64,000 bases of DNA from Torymus aiolomorphi (Eukaryota > Arthropoda > Insecta > Hymenoptera > Torymidae), in the NCBI GenBank assembly GCA_036365515.1, contig CM070877.1, positions 9,457,101-9,521,100 of the forward strand, in the 5' to 3' direction. This document shows positions 11,747-24,000 of the stretch, piece by piece. Below the pieces are notes generated by a model, which saw only the letters and a program-made list of their open reading frames with translations, was not told the origin of the DNA and ran no database searches. Positions within the stretch are counted from its first letter, which is position 1; each line of letters begins with the position of its first letter. The position numbers were made by a program, and so were the translations under genes.

Positions 11747-13880
11747 ATGTCTTACGCCTTAATTTTTTGGATGAAAGACAAAAACTTAAGTGTTGTCGAC
11801 GTAGGAGATCTATGCCCTTATGTAGAAGAAGATGAAACAACTCGTGTTCAATATACGGATAATAAGGTGTATGAAGGAAAAGTAGTTAAAAAAAGTTGTA
11901 AGTTTTCACATACATTTTTAATAAAATTCGATAAAAAAATAAAAATAAATAAAATTAAAATAAAAAAAATTATTTTTATTAAATAATAAAATTCGATCGA
12001 AAATTAGACTAAGGGGTTAACTTAATGTATCTTGTGCTTTCCAGATGATAACAACTATTACGTTTACGCGTGAGTAACGAGGGAAACCTGTTAAATATGA
12101 AGCGGTCAATAACTAACACTGCCAGCGATTCTACTAAGGCAAAGAAGGCGAAACTTGCTATCCAGAAAAAGGAGAAGAACAGACAGCAGAATAGAACGCT
12201 GCGTACATCAAATCGCAAAATGTTGGCATTTCGATCCCTTTTTTATTCTTCTTCTTACACGGACTCCGAAAAAGAGGAAAGCAAGGACCGAGAGAGCGAA
12301 CAGGTACGAGAAGAAAAAGTTAAATAATGTGAGGAAGTATGCGAGCAAGAAACTGAAGAAAGGGCGGCCGAGAGGGAGCGCGAACGGGGCGAGAAGAAAG
12401 GGAACGAGAGTTACAACGAGAACGGAAGAAAGAGAGAGAAGGTCTTCAGAGAGGGTCCGAGAACATGAACGGGAGCAAGAGAAAAGAGTTAGAACATGGG
12501 AAGAAGTACGCGAACGAGAAAGCGAAGAAAGGGCGGTAGAGAGGAACCGAGAGCACGAATGGGGGCGAGAAAAAAGAGAACGAGAGTTAGAACGCGAACG
12601 GAAGGATGAGAGAAGGGCGGCAGAGAGTAACCAAGAGAGCGAACGAGACCGAGAAGAAGAGGCTAGAGAACGGGAAGAAGTACACGAACGAGAAAGGGAG
12701 GAAAGGGCAGTACAGAGGGACCGTGAGCGCGAACAGGAGCAAGAAGAAAGGGAACGAGACTTAGAACGCGAATGGAAGGAAGAGAGAAGGGCGGCAGAGA
12801 GGGACCGTAAGCGCGAACGAGAGCAAGTAGAAAAGGCACGAGAGTTAGAACAAGAACGTGAGAGGGAAAGAAGGAAGGCAGAGAGAGAGGCCGAGAGCAT
12901 GAAGGGGAGCAAGAAGAAAGAGTTAGAGGATGGGGTTTGGAACGCGAACGGAAAAGAGAGATGAGACTTGCAGAGTTTGAGAACATAGACGGGAGCGAGA
13001 GAAAGAATGAGAGAATGGACTTTGGAACGTGAACGAGAGAGTGGGGAAAGGGGACGAGAGTTAGGACGCGAGCGGGATAGAGAGAATGAAAGGGTTAGAG
13101 AACGTGACCGAATAAAAAGAGAGGGACCAAGACCGTGAGTTAGAACGCGAACAAGAATAGCGGCGAAATCCTCAGAGATTGAGAGAACAAGAGCGTGCAG
13201 TACAGAGAGAAGAAGTAAATGCTAAAGAAAGGAATGATGAGCGAGGTAGAGAAGAACGAGAGAGGAATGAAGTAGTTGAGCTAGAACCAGAAGATGATCA
13301 ACAGCAAGAACAGGCAGACGAAAGACGTAGATGAGAACGTACTGTTGGTAGACGAAGAGAGGCTGACAATGATGATGATGTGATTTTTTATTTTATTTTA
13401 TGTTTACATATAATAATTTCTGATGCATTAATATTCTAATATTCCATTTTTTAGAAATCAACAGGCAACGAAAATCCATTAGTTGAATGTAGACGACCTG
13501 GAGACGGAAGGGTGCTAATATGCAAATCTTATATTGTGTGGATTGATCAGGGGGAATTGACGTACCTGCAAAGGTGGTATGACTCGGAGCCTTCTGAAAA
13601 TTTTAGTTGGCAGAGCGAATCTCAAAAACATGTTCGCAAGAGGGGGGTCAAAACAAAGATAGGCTATTCCCGCTGATATTATGAAAGCGCTTGATTGTGA
13701 GTGAAATCTGACTTTTCTTTTTATAATATAAATATTAATGAAAATTCAAGCTTTTAATAATTTTATAATTTCTATTTTTTAGATTACGTGAATAAAAAGT
13801 GTACATGGAAATTAAGACCAGAAGTTTTTACTAATGTTGCGAATATGATGATACAATCATTAAGACACCCGAAAAAATAA
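11747..13880 (+). pseudogene. Broken multi-exon gene inside the 5-kb element: N-terminal short domain, Arg/Glu-rich repeat region, BEN-like C-terminus
   Basis: Exon A is about 11747-11897 (begins MSYALIFWMKDKNLSVVDV, donor GTAAGT). The body starts at 12045 after an acceptor, with a stop soon after in the spliced frame. A strongly purine-rich stretch to about 13380 encodes arginine/glutamate repeats in shifting frames. Exon C is 13455-13696 and exon D 13784-13880 (begins YYVNKKCTWKLRPEV). Exon C has an in-frame TGA at 13674, but the next frame reads on to a GTGAGT donor that joins exon D in phase. The N-terminus with a KVYEGKVV motif and the C-terminal YVNKK...VANMMIQSLR pattern resemble insect BEN-domain proteins of uncertain function; that assignment is tentative. 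Several frame breaks indicate decay. Confidence 0.5.
12250..13350 (+). repeat. Purine-rich low-complexity tract encoding Arg/Glu repeats
   Basis: About 1.1 kb of GA-rich codons give REREREER-type repeats, with recurring units such as ERRAAER and REREEERA. The opposite strand gives a Ser/Arg-rich reading that is a shadow. Repeat-mediated slippage explains the shifting frames. Confidence 0.7.
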
Positions 13881-14170
13881 TTTCATTTGTTTACTGAATA
13901 ATTAACTATAAATATTAAAGTTATAATGTTATGTGTTACCTTCTTGTATAAATTACAATATACGCTGATTAATAAATGACAAAAAATTATAAAAAGGAGT
14001 TGATTTTATTAAATAACAGTTGTAGATAATGTATAATGATAACGTATAATGATTAAATAAATAAATAAATAAATTTTTATATATACAGCTATTATAATAA
14101 ATTCTATTAAAGTAATCGTATATAATATTCTAATACTTTGACATAGTTATTCTGACTACCCTCCATTACT

Positions 14171-14636
14171 TGAATCAAATTAAAAATTGAACGATGGGAA
14201 GGGTTAACCCTCAAAATAAAACAACTTCATATTCTATCATCCAACGTTTCGCTGAACCATGTTGTCAGCCTCTTAATATAATATCCACGACATGTTAAAA
14301 AATATTTTTCTATTGTAGTAACAAGTACATTGTCAACAATCCTAACATTGAGTAACATTGTATGTAAACTAAAAGACTAAATAAGGAAAGATTTGACTAG
14401 AATATATAGTCAAATCTTTCCTTATTTAGTCTTTTAGTTTACATACAATGTTACTCAATGTTAGGATTGTTGACAATGTACTTGTTACTACAATAGAAAA
14501 ATATTTTTTAACATGTCGTGGATATTATATTAAGAGGCTGACAACATGGTTCAGCAAAACGTTGGATGATAGAATATGAAGTTGTTTTATTTTGAGGGTT
14601 AACCCTTCCCATCGTTCAATTTTTAATTTGATTCAT
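14171..14636. repeat. Near-perfect 466-bp palindrome
   Basis: The left arm starts TGAATCAAATTAAAAATTG and the right arm ends with the mirror image, CAATTTTTAATTTGATTCA. The arms (about 230 bp) meet at GACTAGAATATATAGTC near 14400. Only a few mismatches are visible (for example TTTCGCTGAACC against GGTTCAGCAAAA). ATTCTAATACTTTG occurs on both outer flanks (about 14130 and 14636), consistent with a local duplication or target site. No coding capacity. Confidence 0.85.
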
Positions 14637-14904
14637 TCTAATACTTTGTATATTAGACTAGTGGCGATATATCGCGTATATATTACAAACCTATAATTTT
14701 TATGAAACTTGTTGGCAATATATTGGTAATACTCTAAAAGTATTACTAAAGTTAAAAATTGGCAGTATGTCGAAAACTGCGCGTTTCCGTTATGTTCTGG
14801 ATATGTTGAGAAGAGAGGGTCAATATGTCGCCGATTAGTTGCTCATAGAATTTCCGGTATGTCAGCATTATGCCGCCGACAGGATCGATTTTTGCTCAGG
14901 CATT

Positions 14905-15404
14905 TTTTATCTTGTACGATATTAATTTATTTTATCGATATTTTTTAAATGCTTGGCATGAGAAAATTTTTTCATGTTTTAATATATTTTGATGGGCTTT
15001 TTTTATTATTCATATCATAATATATAATTTTTCTTTTTATTTTTATTACTTTCACGATATCGACACATTTTATTTATATGTAGACATAGTTCTGCAATAT
15101 AATGATGTTTTTCTCACATCTTGGCAACTTTTTATAAAAATGTGGATAGATTTGGCCTAAATATTGCTTCTTTTACTGCTACACACACGGAAAAATTTCG
15201 TTTATTGACAATGTTAATTGAAACATTGAATTTGTATAAGCAATATATGGGCAATAGTTGCCCAAGATATATCTAAAGATAGGCCGTGTGTGGCTCCGGC
15301 ATTGTAAAGCCAATATTTCTCCATACATTGTTTTTTATAGGCCACATCATGCCCATACTTGGCTAATACTATGTGCAATATTTGGGCCATAGTAACTTTT
15401 TTTA
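14905..15404 (-). repeat. Right terminal inverted repeat of the 5-kb element
   Basis: Reverse complement of the left arm without the Helitron insertion. It ends in AGTAACTTTTTTTAC at 15404, next to a G run outside the element. Confidence 0.8.
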
Positions 15405-17251
15405 CGGGGGGAATAAATACATTAATCGTCTCCTTTCTGCGTACGAGAGCTGCTGTATAGAAAGCTATATACACTGACCATATGTAAGTCATCTTGACAT
15501 GTGCGTGTCATGGCGAAACGACCACAGTGCCGTAAAAAGCATCCCCCCGCAGTCAAATACGATCAAGTATCGCTGCTAAACAGTGCGACATTGATTGATC
15601 ACTCGTTTATGGAATCTAAAATACGCGATGACCTTTATTCAAATTTTAAATCTAAATATAACTTAATGAAAGACTATTTATTTAACGAGAATTGATGCTT
15701 TGTCAAATATTAATAGTCAATTATATATCAACCTTTTATATCAACAAAGATATATCGAAAAGTCAATTATGAATAATTTTTAAACTTTTCACTAAACAGT
15801 AATGTGTCATACAAATACTTCAAAGTTTTTTTATATAGATAATGTCAGAGATTGTTCTTTAAATATAACATCATAAAAAATTACAAACTTTGATTTAGAT
15901 ATTTTAAATTTATGCTACAATTTTAGAATGTTGATTTGGTAGTTTTATTTAGAGTTACTTGAAAAATCCAAGCGAACAAAAATATTGTTTCTATCATTGA
16001 ATATCAAATCATCAACAGAATTACAAAGTAATCGTGAAAAAACGCCTTAAAAGCTATTTTATCCCATTATTAGCCACCCTGACAGTTTTATTAACTTGTT
16101 CCCATGGTCTTTTACGACACCGGCAGCCCGCTAATCAGCCAGAAACACGGTGCAACATATAAATACATCTATACGGCTCGCTCGCTCGCTCGCTCGTGTG
16201 CGAACGTTTTATACGTAGACACTTGACTGCCAGATGACCCGTCGTTGCGCGATAACCTAAAAGCCTCCGGTGGCTTCGCTCAAGTTGTCAGAGCCGCTAC
16301 CACCATCGGTGACTATTTATAAAGCCCGACGATGATGCCCGCGCTCGAAATTATTTATAAACTTTGCCGGGTTAATTTTGCTTTGACAGGAATGCCAAAG
16401 GATATATGGCCGAAAGAATTCGAAGAAAGAAAAATTTATAAAATTTGCAAAACTAAAAAAATTAATTATAATCAGTAAATTGTTCGTAAATTTTTTATAT
16501 AAGTATAAGAGATTAATCGGGGCTGGATTAGAGATTAAAAGACTGAGTTTGAGCTGTATTAGAAGATGAGAAAAGAAGCATCTAAGGGGCATCATCTCGT
16601 GATACATGCTTCCGCAAAGGCCACTTGAAACGATTTCCGCTTATTTCCCTTAAAGTGGCCCACTTGGATTGTCTTGGGCAAAAAAAATCTCGAATTTTCC
16701 CAACCAAAGAAGAAAGTGCAGCTGTCCCTTTCTATCAATTTTTTGTTCACAAAATCCCACTGTTATAAATCAATCTTATCAACGGATATATATATTTTTT
16801 AATAACGACAATAAAGGACATAATGGTTGTATCGAAAAAAGAATATTATTTATATATAGAAATTATTTTAATAACTATAGCTTTAAGTTTATTTTACATA
16901 TAGAACTATATAGTCTTTGGCTCTTACACATTAACCTTATATTAACATATTTTTACAAGTTTTTTACCTTACATCTAATATAATTAATCCTAAAGATAAC
17001 TTAGCGTACAACGATATTGCATATAAAAACCTAAACTCTAAAGAGAACTAAAATCTTTAATTCTTAACACATCGACGCACGTTCCATGAACACGTAATAC
17101 TTGATTAGAAAAAAATTACCGTTTAAAGTTTAATATAAATAGAATAATACACCGATAGTTACTCAAACATAATATAACGTTCATTCCTCGAAAAGAAACC
17201 TCATCATCATCATCATCCGTAACAACATTATCATCGCCTTCCGACCAATCT
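15405..17251. other. Region 3' of tin: putative 3' UTR and candidate enhancer
   Basis: No gene is recognised. Reading on the minus strand, AATAAA at 16888-16893 could serve as the tin polyadenylation signal, giving a 3' UTR of about 360 nt. Bases 16080-16310 are GC-richer, with a (CTCG)n-like run near 16177-16197. A cluster of NK2-type sites lies at 16621-16667. The short open frames 15501-15695 and 16317-16983 look random. Confidence 0.45.
16621..16667. promoter_or_regulatory. Cluster of three NK2/Tinman-type sites 3' of tin
   Basis: CCACTTGA (16621-16628; reverse complement TCAAGTGG) is followed by AAAGTGGCCCACTTGG (16652-16667), two head-to-head AAGTGG-type cores. In Drosophila a Tinman-responsive, Dpp-responsive dorsal mesoderm enhancer lies 3' of tin and carries Tinman sites. 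The position and sites here suggest a counterpart, which is inference. Confidence 0.45.
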
Positions 17252-18987
17252 TCACCATAATCTCTGAAGGCTTTGATCCAGTGGCCCTTGCTCCATGAAA
17301 TTATAGTAATGCATCGGGTAGCCCCCGGTGTTCGCGTAATTGCCGAAATTGAAGTCAGCCGATGACTCGACACCACAGCTCTTGTTGTCCAGATTCTTAA
17401 TCTCCGGCACGACGTTTCTCATATCGGGGAACGGCATGAAGTCACTCGTGTAATGCGACTTGTAGTCGACCGACTTCATCGTCCTCTCGTCACCGGAGAC
17501 GTTTCTCAGTTCGGGCGAGAAGTTCGCGTAGTCCGTCGGCAGCATCGCCGCCCGTTGGCTCTCGATCGGCGTCAGCCTTTGACCGACCTCACTAGTCGTC
17601 GAAAAGTCCGTCCTCACGTACTCCGGGCTCATGTGTTGCTCACACGAACCTGTTGTCATCCCCAAATTCGCGTTCATGGTCGGCCAGTAGGTTGGCGCGT
17701 ACGTCGATTCCTGCAGATTCGGCTTGCCATCTTTTATCAGCACAGGCACGGTGATCTTCTTGAGGGAGGCGGCGGACGTTTGGCACTTGAGGTGGTTTTG
17801 GGTTTGGTTCTTCTCGGCGTCCTCGAGGCGCGCCCGTTTGTTCTTGTACCGACGGTTCTGGAACCAGATCTTCACTTGCGTACTCGTCAGTTTCAGTGAC
17901 TGAGCCAGCATCTCGCGTTCCGGTGCGCTCAGGTAGCGCTGCTGCTTGAACCGCTGTTCCAGCTCATAGACTTGGGTCTGTAATGGCAATTTGTTTATTA
18001 GATTGATATTGGTTTTTGTATGTATTCGAAGTGTGCGATGGGATTTAAATTTTTTGAAGAAAAATTAACAGAAACTTGTTGAAAATTGTATATAAAATCG
18101 GCAACTGGTTGTTTTTTAATGTGGTTTTAAGAGACAATAATAATGTATTTTTTTCCTTTGCCCTGAACCAAAAATTGTGTATAAATAAATGTGTGCAAAA
18201 TAGTTAATATATTTACCTGAGAAAATAATACTCGTGGCTTTCGTTTCGTTCTTTTGCCTGACTGACTTTTGCGCAGTTCTGTTTTACTCGACGTCACCAG
18301 ATTACCTAAAAAAATAACGATAAATATTTAAAAAATTTAGCAAAACCACTAACGTTTTGTCACAAAACTTGATTCTACAAAACAACGTCGTAAAAATTTT
18401 ATATCATCAAAAGTGTTCTTAAAATATCCAAAATAAAATACAGCAAATTTATACTAAAATTTTGTTCTAAATGTTCACTCATCTCCACCATAAAAACTCC
18501 TTAATTAAATTCAACCAATCATCCTCAACCTGCTGCCTACCCTGATTTTATAACATCAAAATTATTCTCCATAAAATATTCAAAATAAAGTACCGCAAAT
18601 TTACACTAAAATTTTTTTCTAAATTTTCACTTATCTCGGTCCTCAAAACCCCTGAATTAAATTCAACTCACCATCCTCAACCTGCTGACTATCCTGATAC
18701 GGCGGCACAACCTGACTGAGTTGATGCACCGGGTTCAACTCCCCGTATCCCTGCTGATAAGCATTCACACTCTGTTGCGCCTGTTCCTTCAGCTTCTCCA
18801 TGTCCCATCCATTCTCCGCCATCATCCCTGCGTATCCATAGTAATCAGCCTGCTGCTGAAGATGATTACCGATCTGCAGGTCCTGGCTCTGGTAGCAGTG
18901 GTCCATGCTGCCGGACTGCTCGGCCGCACTGAGGATGTCGCGCACACTGAACGGGGTGCTGCTCGCGGATATCACTGTTGACAACAT
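17252..18987 (-). CDS. tin: tinman / NKX2-5-type homeobox transcription factor, complete, three exons
   Basis: The exons are 18672-18987, 18217-18305 and 17252-17977. Donors GTGAG and GTAAAT and acceptors TTTAG and TACAG join in frame to 376 aa. The TN/EH1 motif TPFSVRDIL is at residues 11-19. The homeodomain spans 126-185 ([20 protein letters not shown]) and has NK2-class Tyr54 plus Gln50 and Asn51 in [13 protein letters not shown]. The NK2-specific domain [10 protein letters not shown] is at about 212-221. Intron 2 splits the homeodomain after position 10. Insect Tinman specifies cardiac and dorsal mesoderm and acts in the nucleus as a TCAAGTG-binding regulator. Linkage to bap on the same strand supports tin rather than vnd or scro. 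Position 11 is Thr where NK2 proteins usually have Ala. From memory the Drosophila protein is said to lack the NK2-specific domain, so its presence here would be the ancestral state. Confidence 0.93.
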
Positions 18988-19063
18988 CCTAACACATGCT
19001 TTTTTCTTTCTTTTAATCGTTGCGTATTATTTCACGACACTTGGCTGCGAGATCACAGAGCTA

Positions 19064-19094
<31 letters not shown>

Positions 19095-20442
19095 TGTGTA
19101 TATATATGTGTAGCTGGCACGCACTGAGAGGAGCAACTGGTTGGACACACACACACACACACGCACGGCACACGAGACGCGAGGGTGGCACAAGTGAATG
19201 CCTCGGAGGGTAGATGTATAATGCGCCTTGGTTTCTTCGCTCCCCGCGCGTCAAGTGTCAGTCGCCGCTCGCGCGCACACATGTGGCTGTGTCTGTGTGA
19301 GCGCTCGTGGGTGGAGATTCACAGACGGGGACTTTCTTCACCAACACAGATGCGCGTGGGTCGAAAGTTCATGGGGACTTGATGCCCTGCTGATAAAGGA
19401 ATTGTTTAAATTAAGAATTTTAATAGTTTTACCTATGTATAGCTCTCTTGGTATGTAAATATTGTTCTGAAATTGTTATAAAAATTAAAGTATGCACGTT
19501 GCGAACAATTGTAATCGAATGAAAAGTGAATTTGTTTACGGGATAGTGCGAGAATAACGCGATAATCGTACGGGAATAACAATTGCAAAGCGGCACTTCG
19601 CGAAAGTTTAATACAGACAGCCATGGCTAGGAATCATTTCGGGGCGGGGATTGCGCGGCAAGTGCCGCCTATCAAGCGACACGGAGCCAATCACCGCCGA
19701 GCGCTCGAGCAACAAACACTCGATTAAGTCGTACTTTGTTCGGAGGATTTATTTATTTTATCTTTTGGTTATTGGAATTTTAATGACCGTGCGTTTTTAT
19801 GTTTATGATATGTTGTGGAAGGTTGTTAGAGTTTCATGAATGAATTTAGTTAAATAATCGTAAATATTTCACGTTTTTGAGGTTACGATTATGAGACTTT
19901 TTTCTTCTTTTAGACAATATTAGAAAGGTTTTGTTTATTTGGAACCATGAGTTATATATCTTCACGTACAACTAGTAAATGTGAGATACATATAGTACTT
20001 ATGCTCGTATGGCAAAACTCACAGTACTGTCTTCTTATTTATCAAGGTGACAGAAGGTTTGGCTTTTAATTGAATACGATAAAGATTATCAAGGATGGTT
20101 AGTTTGTATTGTAATCAAGAAACAATGTATATTTTATTTTTTTATTCTCAAAGAGAATGCTTTTCTTATGTTCTCGAGATTCCGAAATCTGAAAATAATT
20201 AAAAAATATATATATTTGTATGTGCGTGTGTGTAATACGAATTATGAATAATATGTATTAGAGGCAGACTAATCAGTTTCGTAGAGCTCGTTATCAAACA
20301 GTGACATCAAAATAATACATACAGGATAAAATAAAAACTAATGCGAAATATCTAGGAATTTGATGATTTAGCAGTGCATATGAGGAGTGACAATTTTTTG
20401 CGTAATTATGAGTAATTCTATACAGGAATCATGAAAATACTG
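18988..20442. other. tin 5' flank with microsatellites
   Basis: Immediately upstream of the tin start lie a (CT)n run (about 19063-19090) and an (AC)n run (19145-19163), then GC-richer DNA to about 19380 that probably includes the tin promoter and 5' UTR. A second GC patch lies at 19620-19720. The remainder is AT-rich with nothing recognisable. Confidence 0.5.
19063..19163. repeat. (CT)n and (AC)n microsatellites upstream of tin
   Basis: Uninterrupted CT repeat at 19063-19090 and AC repeat at 19145-19163, within about 180 bp of the tin start codon. Such GAGA-type tracts are common near insect promoters. Confidence 0.85.
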
Positions 20443-21065
20443 GGTACAAAAAATTAATAACAATTTTTTGTGCGTCAAGCCTACTAAACGAGATTTTTTG
20501 ATACTTTGGACTATTCTGAATATAAAAAAAACGTGAATACAGTGAATCTGGTGGAAAGCTTTTTGCCAACAGTAAATTTATTTTTTAAAATGCTTAAAAA
20601 TGGCACCCTTTCACATATGAATTGTTTTACCAGGAAGAGTCGTACATACATTTCAAAGAAAATAAAACTAGAGCATATAAGTTTTCATTTGCATTTTACC
20701 GGATGAAAAATGTAAATTCCTTTAAAAGTTACACGAGTTCAAAGATGAACGTAGAATACACTAGTTTTTGTAAAAACATTGAAAAATGTCGAAAACCCAC
20801 TTCTTTACATTTTCACAGTATTTTGTGTATTTTACACTCACCTTTAAACTCACGAAACTCTTGAAGGAACTAACATTTTTTCATTTGGTAACAAACAAAT
20901 GAAAGCTTGCATTCACTAGTTTTAATTTCTTTTTTTGAAATGTATGTGCGAGTCTCTCTGACAAAATGATATGTGTGAAGGGGGTCATTTTTAAGCATTT
21001 CTTAGAAATAAAGTTATTGTCTGCAAAAAAGCTTTCCAGTCAATGTTCCCAATTTTTTGTACATT
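20443..21065. mobile_element. Degenerate fold-back (inverted repeat) element
   Basis: The left part (about 20443-20690) and right part (about 20915-21065) are imperfect inverted copies. GGTACAAAAAATTAA mirrors CCAATTTTTTGTACA, and GGAAAGCTTTTTGC, AATGCTTAAAAATGG and GTACATACATTTCAAA each recur in mirror image. Divergence is considerable, so the element is old. The short open frames within it are probably meaningless. Confidence 0.6.
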
Positions 21066-24000
21066 CAAAATAATTTAAATAACCAAAAAAACCTGGTCTG
21101 GTAAGTGTGCTCCTCAAAAATTAGCACCTAATAGCAACGACTTTTTAAATCCGTTTCTATGATCTTTAATTTTTACTATAACTATAGTAAGCCTAGATGT
21201 GTTCTTAGACACAATTCAGTAACTATTATAATTGAATCATTAGCATTTATAGAGGGCAATTTTACTGCATTGGTCACCCACCACCAAGCATTTTAGAACC
21301 TGCGATCCACAAAATAATCACAATTTATTATTGAAGTATCAATTACAGTTTTGATAGTTATGTTTCGAATGATATATCTTTTATAGTTAACGGGTGCAAT
21401 AATATCTAACCTCTAAGACAGTAAAGCCAAAGTAAATTGACAGTTTGGGAGCTACAAAAACTTTAAATTATACAAAATCAAGAGTGTACTCCTCTAAGCT
21501 TTATGAGATGCTTCTACCCTGTAAAAGTTTCAAGTCAAAATATCAATTTGTTCTTGCATAAATTTCAAATAAAATTTTTAGTTTGCAGTTATAGCACCTC
21601 AAAATGTTGGTTCAAGGTTACATATAAACAAACAAATATTTTGACTTCAAAATTTTTCAGAATGATAGAATATTGTGAAACTTATACAGAAATGCAGTCT
21701 TGATTCTGTATAATTTAAAGTATTGTTTTTTATATCGTCTCGAAAGTGTAAAGTATTTCTCGATCGGTAATAGTTTAAATGAGACACCCCGCTTTCTTAG
21801 AATGTTGACCTTTCTTGGAACCTTGTCAAAATAGTATATTCTGTATTACTAGTGCCAACTAAACTATAAATTATTTATATTTTAATATATGTTAAAATAA
21901 ATAAAATTAATTTTATTTTATTATTATTACTATGTATAATAGAGTTTATAGATAGAGATTCATAATAAATATAGTTAATATAAACTAGCTACGTATTGAA
22001 TTATAAACTTTAGTCATAATAATATTGGGAAGCGTTCTAATAATTTAAATAAATATTTCACAGGTTTTACACTATTAAATATTGTCAGACCTTGATATTT
22101 TACGTATAATTAAGGTGGCCATAACATGGCAATTTTCTTGAGAATCGTAGGCCAACTTTTTTTCTATTTTCTAAAATAGTTAATTATTGTTAATCTAAAT
22201 ACAATAAATTATTTGCTCCTTTACGCATGATTAAATAGAAGTAAATTTCTTTCTTTCAACATTTATGTTATTTTAAAATTTGTGTCAACCAGTAAGAGAT
22301 TTACAATTCTACTTTCAGTAATTTATTTGATATTGCTGTAAACATCATTCGTAGAACATTTATATTTAACAGAATCTTAAAAGTATTAACATTTGAAAAT
22401 ATTAAATGAAGTGTAAGTCAAGATACAAGTGCTGCGACTTCTCACTGTAATTACAGACTGCAAGCTTAAAACCAGGTAGTAACGAGACTCACTTTATGAC
22501 TATGTAAGTCGTTTTTTTCCCAGGACTAACTTCTCTTTGAATGTTCTATACTCCAACCTTTAATTACCGGCAACTTTTATTTGGACTCTTGCGCCTTTTG
22601 CACAACTGATTATTTGACATTAAGATATGCATTACACCTCAAGTGCTCGTAAAATTATATTAACTTTTAAAAAAGCCGAGGACAACTGAGTTTCGACATT
22701 AAATTTTACTTTTTTTACGCTTGTGATCAAAGTGATTTCGAAACCTCAATCCCGTTATAATTCACTTTATAATATATGCTAAAACAAAAGCATTTTTCTT
22801 TTATATACCTATAGTTTTCATATTCTCTCAATTGATCCTCATGTAAAACATAACAAAACAAAAAATCATGTTACTCAGAAATTTTACAATTTGTGCTAAA
22901 AAAACCCACCACCATGCCACAGCCTCTGCAACAAAAGCCAATTATTTTAACCTTCACGATAAATCCTTGCCCATCAGGAAACAGCGAATCGACATTCCTC
23001 CAGATACCCGCTCGGAAATAACCCGTCCTCTGACGTCAGCCTACAATTTTCGGAAGCCAGTCTCACCCCCCACACCTTCGCACGAAGAAGAGAAAAAAGG
23101 AACGTGACGGCGATGCACACGGGGCAAAAAGACATTTGATTTTCCCACCGAGGAAGCCATGTATAGCGCGCACGCAGGCGCGAGTGTGTTCCTTTTTTCT
23201 CCGGGCCTATACTCTCGTAACATTATCCAGACGTGCGGCCATCGGCATTCTAAGCCCTTGACGGGACGAGCCTCGTTTAGACGCGTGCGTTTTGATACGG
23301 AGAAATTATAATTCTGTTGCGATATGGCTATGGTGGATTTTTCTCTGTCGGCTATTTTCATTTGTTCGACGTTGTGTTCTTGCTGGTGGGTGGGATGGCG
23401 GTGTAGCTAATTTTGGCGAAGTTTGATTTTACTATAGGGAATCGATGAGAGGTGATGGTTATTGGGTTAGCAATGTTGAGAATATTGAATGATTACATGC
23501 AAATTTATATTTTGTTTGTTTGTGGGTTCGTGTGAATTACTGTCTGTTTTAATTTCTTTGTTTCCTTTCCTACTTAAAATTGACTTACATTAGGTAGTAA
23601 TTACGAAGTTTTTGAATCAATTTATAATTTTTTTTTATCAACCCAATCAACTGGTTTCTGTAACAACGGGAATTCCGATGCTCATTATTAATTAAAGTAT
23701 TTCGTTCCGGAAATATATTAGAAAATAAGCTAACTAAGAAATGATATAAGCATCAATCGATTTAATGCTTTAGTTTACTTATTTCAATAATATATATAAG
23801 TCTATAATATTTAACATTTTTTATTTGAATTTTTTTTACCAAATAATCTATATATATTATTGTTACATTAAACATAATATATATGAAAAAAAAAATAGTA
23901 TTTGTAAGAACCAGTCCAATCATTGTGGTACAAATGATACTGAATTATGAAAGGAGTACAAACTAACTTTTCCAACATACAATGAGTAATACTTGCTGCC

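Larger units (their letters stand above)
10354..15404. mobile_element. About 5-kb element with long terminal inverted repeats carrying a broken BEN-like gene
   Basis: The left arm (10354-10977) and right arm (14905-15404) are inverted copies over about 500 bp. Shared blocks include AGTTACTATGGCCCAAATAT, TGTGCAATATT with neighbours, CATAGTTCTGCAATATAA and TGCCAAGCATTT on opposite strands. The outer ends read GTAAAA(G/A)AAGTTACTATGG. The left arm is longer because a Helitron is inserted at 10741-10890. Between the arms lies a multi-exon, frame-broken gene (11747-13880) and a 466-bp palindrome. No transposase is recognised and no clear target-site duplication is visible, so the superfamily is unknown. 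Confidence 0.75.

Noticed and set aside
12208..12912. Minus-strand 234-codon Ser/Arg-rich frame
   Set aside because: It is the antisense of the purine-rich Arg/Glu repeat tract and purely compositional.
15214..15492. 92-codon minus-strand frame
   Set aside because: It lies in the right terminal inverted repeat, and the mirrored left arm does not keep the frame open.
17453..17899. Plus-strand 148-codon Arg-rich frame
   Set aside because: It lies antisense within tin exon 3, whose homeodomain coding on the other strand is unambiguous.
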